From: Oscillospiraceae bacterium
Lineage (GTDB): Bacteria; Bacillota; Clostridia; Oscillospirales; Oscillospiraceae
Assembly: GCA_017480395.1 (NCBI GenBank)
Contig: JAFVAS010000048.1
Span: 1-8,733, forward strand
DNA length: 8,733 nt
Direction of reading: 5' to 3'
The notes under the pieces are model-generated. The model was not told the origin of the DNA and made no database searches. It worked only from the letters and a program-made list of their open reading frames with translations. Positions 5,949 through 8,733 of this stretch are shown here, piece by piece (position 1 is the first letter of the stretch; every line of letters starts with the position of its first letter). The translations under genes and the position numbers were made by a program.

Positions 5949-7136
5949 ATGGATGAACACAGAGAGAGCATCACCGAGGAATTTTCCACGCAAAAAAAGA
6001 CGGTGCCTGCAAGACAGGTGTTCCGCGTGGTCTGGCGCGTGGTGGCGCTGCTGCTCACGGCGGCGCTGGTGGTGGGGGCGGTGTATGTCGTCGTCCACCG
6101 CAATGAGTTTACCGTGGAGCGGCTGCGCCGTCAGATCACCAGCCGCACCCGCCGCAGCGATGTCTCCGAGCCCTTCACCTTCAGCGGGGACACCGACTCC
6201 GCCTTCGCCGTGGTGGACGACACCCTGATCGTCTGCTCCACCGGGGAGCTGCAGGTGTTCGACCAGATCGGGGAGAAGCTGCTGGAGCAGCCGGTGCGCA
6301 TGGAGCAGCCGGTGATCAGCGCCGCGGGCAGCTATGCCCTGGCCTATGACAGCAACGGCGCCCAGCTCTTTGTGCTCCGCAACGCCGTTGTCACCCAGCG
6401 CTACACCGCCACCGGGGAGCAGGGTATCCTCTCCGCCCGGATCAACACCTCCGGCTGGACCGCGGTGGTGGAGCAGGCCACGGGCTACAAGGCGGCGGTC
6501 ACCGTCTACGACACCTCCTTCCAGCCCCGGCTGACCGAGAATATCTCCAGCTCCTATATCATGGACGCCGCCCTGTCCGACGACAACGCCACCCTGGCGC
6601 TGGTCTCCATCGGGGAGGACGCGACGGGCTTTCAGACGGTGCTGATCTTCTACAACGTCTCCGACGGCATGGAGATCGGACGCTATGTGCTGGGGAGCGA
6701 CGTGGTGCTCGACCTGCGCTGGCGCTCCGACACCCTCTGGGTGCAGGGGGAGTACGGGGCCTACTGCGTCGCAGACCACCAGCTCAAGGCCAGCTATACC
6801 GACGCCGCCCGCTTCCTGCAGCAGTTCTCCCTGGGGGGAGAGGGGTTTGCCAGCCTCTACTTCTGCAAGTACCAGGGGGGCACCACCGGTTCGCTGACTC
6901 TGCTGGAGGCGGACGGGACGCAGAACTCCGTTGGCATCAATGAGGAGGTGCTCTCCGTCTCCGCCGCCGGGGGCTATGTGGCGGTGCTGACCGGCTCCCA
7001 GCTGACCATCTATAACCGGGACCTGACCGTCTTCGCCGCCACCGAGAGCGGTGGGGCCCGGCGGGTACAGATGCGCGGCGACGGCACCGCCGTGCTGATC
7101 TCCGGCAACAGCGCCACGCTGTTCCAGCCGGACTGA
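5949..7136 (+). CDS. DUF5711-like single-pass membrane protein with predicted beta-propeller exterior
   Basis: This 395-residue protein has a short charged cytoplasmic start, one hydrophobic helix at about 27-49 flanked by Arg (VVWRVVALLLTAALVVGAVY) and a long exterior part. The exterior contains repeated units of about 40 residues with short strands and turns, such as AFAVVDDTLIVCS, GSYALAYDSNGAQLFVL and GGYVAVLTGSQLTIYN. That spacing suggests a WD40/PQQ-like propeller. The topology is N-in, with the propeller outside the membrane. It matches the DUF5711 family as I remember it, which lies beside CvpA in Clostridia; its function is unknown. ATG 5949 has GGAGGAA (5936-5942) overlapping the end of truA, so it is probably cotranscribed and coupled with truA. 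Possible roles include scaffolding of an envelope complex with the next gene; this is inference only. Low similarity between propeller units makes unit boundaries uncertain. Confidence 0.8.
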   Translation: MDEHRESITEEFSTQKKTVPARQVFRVVWRVVALLLTAALVVGAVYVVVHRNEFTVERLRRQITSRTRRSDVSEPFTFSGDTDSAFAVVDDTLIVCSTGELQVFDQIGEKLLEQPVRMEQPVISAAGSYALAYDSNGAQLFVLRNAVVTQRYTATGEQGILSARINTSGWTAVVEQATGYKAAVTVYDTSFQPRLTENISSSYIMDAALSDDNATLALVSIGEDATGFQTVLIFYNVSDGMEIGRYVLGSDVVLDLRWRSDTLWVQGEYGAYCVADHQLKASYTDAARFLQQFSLGGEGFASLYFCKYQGGTTGSLTLLEADGTQNSVGINEEVLSVSAAGGYVAVLTGSQLTIYNRDLTVFAATESGGARRVQMRGDGTAVLISGNSATLFQPD

Positions 7137-7158
7137 TCCCAGAAAGAGGGCAAAGGAA

Positions 7159-7773
7159 TTGGAACAACTCACACCCGCATTGATCGTTGACATCGTCATC
7201 GGCCTGCTCCTGCTGCTGGGGCTGGTCATCGGCATCTGGCAGGGGCTGCTGCGGCTGCTCCACGGGGTCATCAGCGTGCTGGTCGCCCTGTTGGCGGGTC
7301 GGTTCGTGGCGATGAAGCTGGCCCCGATCCTGGCCACCCATGTCGCCCCCCGCATCGAGGCCCCCATCGCCCAGCGGCTGGGGGAGGTGCTGCTGGAGAA
7401 GAGCACCGACGGCGGCCTTGGGGCCCTGGCGCTGATTCCCGGCATCGACGAGCTGATCGAGCAGGCGGCCCAGTCCGCCGCCGACCTGATGGCCGCCTCC
7501 GTGGCCCAGGTGATCGCGGAGATCGTCCTCGGCATCCTGCTCGTCCTGCTGACCGTCCTGGCCGTGCGGCTGCTGTGCCGGGTGCTGCTGTGGCTCTTTG
7601 AGCGTATAGACGAGCTGCAGGGGATCCACCTGCTCAACCATGTGGCCGGGGCCGCCATCGGCGTGCTGGCCGCGGTGGCGGCGGTGGAGATCGCGGCCTT
7701 CCTGCTGCTCTTCTTCGGGGTGCTGCCCCCGGAGCTGGCCGAGGCCTCCTGGTTCCTGGGCGCACTGCTCTGA
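7159..7773 (+). CDS. CvpA family integral membrane protein
   Basis: The 204-residue protein has four predicted membrane helices at roughly 7-26, 30-50, 118-144 and 161-190, with a longer amphipathic region between helices 2 and 3. The order fits CvpA (colicin V production protein) relatives. The segment after helix 3, RIDELQGIHLLNHVAGAAIG, resembles the conserved CvpA C-terminal pattern of an Asp/Leu stretch followed by a glycine-rich helix. The E. coli CvpA affects colicin V export and purF expression; in Firmicutes the role is unclear, probably envelope-related. The start is TTG 7159, with AGAGGG at 7145-7150 eight bases upstream. The gap from the preceding DUF5711-like gene is only 22 bases, so they are likely cotranscribed. 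No convincing terminator follows it. Confidence 0.85.
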   Translation: MEQLTPALIVDIVIGLLLLLGLVIGIWQGLLRLLHGVISVLVALLAGRFVAMKLAPILATHVAPRIEAPIAQRLGEVLLEKSTDGGLGALALIPGIDELIEQAAQSAADLMAASVAQVIAEIVLGILLVLLTVLAVRLLCRVLLWLFERIDELQGIHLLNHVAGAAIGVLAAVAAVEIAAFLLLFFGVLPPELAEASWFLGALL

Positions 7774-7924
7774 CCGAACCGGACGCACGGCGGGACGCGG
7801 CATGAAATGTTTCCACTCCCGACATATTTTGCGGTGCCGGAAACATACTTTGTTCACAATTAAATGATACAATAGCAAAAAACAAATCCCCGGTATGCAA
7901 CCGGAAAGAGGGGAAACGACAACT
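7774..7924 (+). promoter_or_regulatory. Intergenic region upstream of the Clp ATPase with inverted and direct repeats
   Basis: This 151-base gap is AT-rich compared with the genes. It contains an 8-bp perfect inverted repeat, ATGTTTCC (7807-7814) and GGAAACAT (7839-7846), separated by 24 bases. It also has a near-perfect direct repeat, ACATATTTTG (7822-7831) and ACATACTTTG (7843-7852), whose copies are 21 bases apart, two helical turns. Neither the CIRCE element nor a CtsR heptamer tandem is present. These repeats sit just upstream of the -10 element and could bind a regulator of the stress gene; that is inference. Confidence 0.5.
7845..7873 (+). promoter_or_regulatory. Extended -10 promoter for the Clp ATPase gene
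   Basis: TGATACAAT at 7865-7873 gives an extended -10 (TG plus TACAAT at 7868-7873), identical in core to the promoter at 1668-1680; 13 bases, AAATGATACAATA, are shared. The matching -35 position (7845-7850, ATACTT) is poor, so the extended -10 or an activator would carry recognition. The predicted leader is about 45 bases. Confidence 0.6.

Positions 7925-7933
<9 letters not shown>
7894..7933 (+). repeat. Direct repeat TATGCAACCG at the Clp start codon
   Basis: TATGCAACCG occurs at 7894-7903 and 7924-7933, exactly 30 bases apart. Both copies contain an ATG in the same reading frame, so ATG 7895 and ATG 7925 each begin Met-Gln-Pro. The intervening bases include the ribosome binding site for ATG 7925. 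Nothing resembling a Shine-Dalgarno sequence precedes ATG 7895, so the second copy is the likely start. Confidence 0.6.

Positions 7934-8733
<800 letters not shown>

Noticed and set aside
5190..7658. Open frame of 822 codons on the - strand opposite truA and the DUF5711-like gene
   Set aside because: Composition is typical of antisense of GC-rich genes, it spans three real genes and has no recognisable domain or ribosome binding site.
7774..7840. Terminator for the CvpA-like gene
   Set aside because: The 8-bp inverted repeat at 7807-7846 has a 24-base loop and is not followed by a T run, so it does not qualify.
7774..7924. CIRCE or CtsR operator expected upstream of a clp gene
   Set aside because: Neither the TTAGCACTC-N9-GAGTGCTAA pattern nor tandem GTCAAA heptamers are present.

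Overview
The window is a GC-rich, densely coded stretch with every gene on the + strand. The gene content points to a Clostridia-type Firmicute, most likely a GC-rich gut member of the Oscillospirales. The reasons are the ecfA1-ecfA2-ecfT-truA order, a DUF5711-like gene next to a CvpA-like gene, a zinc-finger Clp ATPase, AGGAGG-type ribosome binding sites and sigma-A promoters with an extended -10. This assignment is inference; no rRNA or other marker gene is present.

Layout. At the left edge (1-36) two perfect hairpins sit just upstream of a complete M32 metallocarboxypeptidase gene (55-1566), which ends at a strong intrinsic terminator (1584-1629). A near-consensus promoter (1651-1679) then starts a second unit. 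Its genes are a class I SAM-dependent methyltransferase (1716-2600), ecfA1 (about 2593-3434), ecfA2 (3472-4344), ecfT (4338-5144), truA (5175-5945), a single-pass membrane protein of the DUF5711 type (5949-7136) and a CvpA-family membrane protein (7159-7773). A relatively AT-rich intergenic region with inverted and direct repeats and an extended -10 promoter precedes the last gene. That gene is a zinc-finger Clp/Hsp100 ATPase (7925 onward) that runs off the right edge after about 269 residues.

How the genes work together. EcfA1, EcfA2 and EcfT form the shared energizing module of a group II ECF vitamin/metal importer. The substrate-binding S components must lie elsewhere. TruA and the methyltransferase are RNA-modification enzymes (the methyltransferase by family inference). 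The last three genes are envelope or proteostasis functions.

The most notable feature is a pair of lesions about 560 bp apart at the head of the second unit. The methyltransferase has an in-frame UAG exactly where its family normally has Tyr in the FAYTG SAM-binding motif. ecfA1 is out of frame across a run of five G, so one extra G or a -1 slip restores a normal protein. The G run lies in the loop of a perfect 6-bp inverted repeat. No gene in the window uses UAG as its terminal stop. These could be assembly errors, true decay or recoding; the sequence alone cannot decide. I see no clear new defence, mobile or biosynthetic system here; the rest is ordinary housekeeping sequence.
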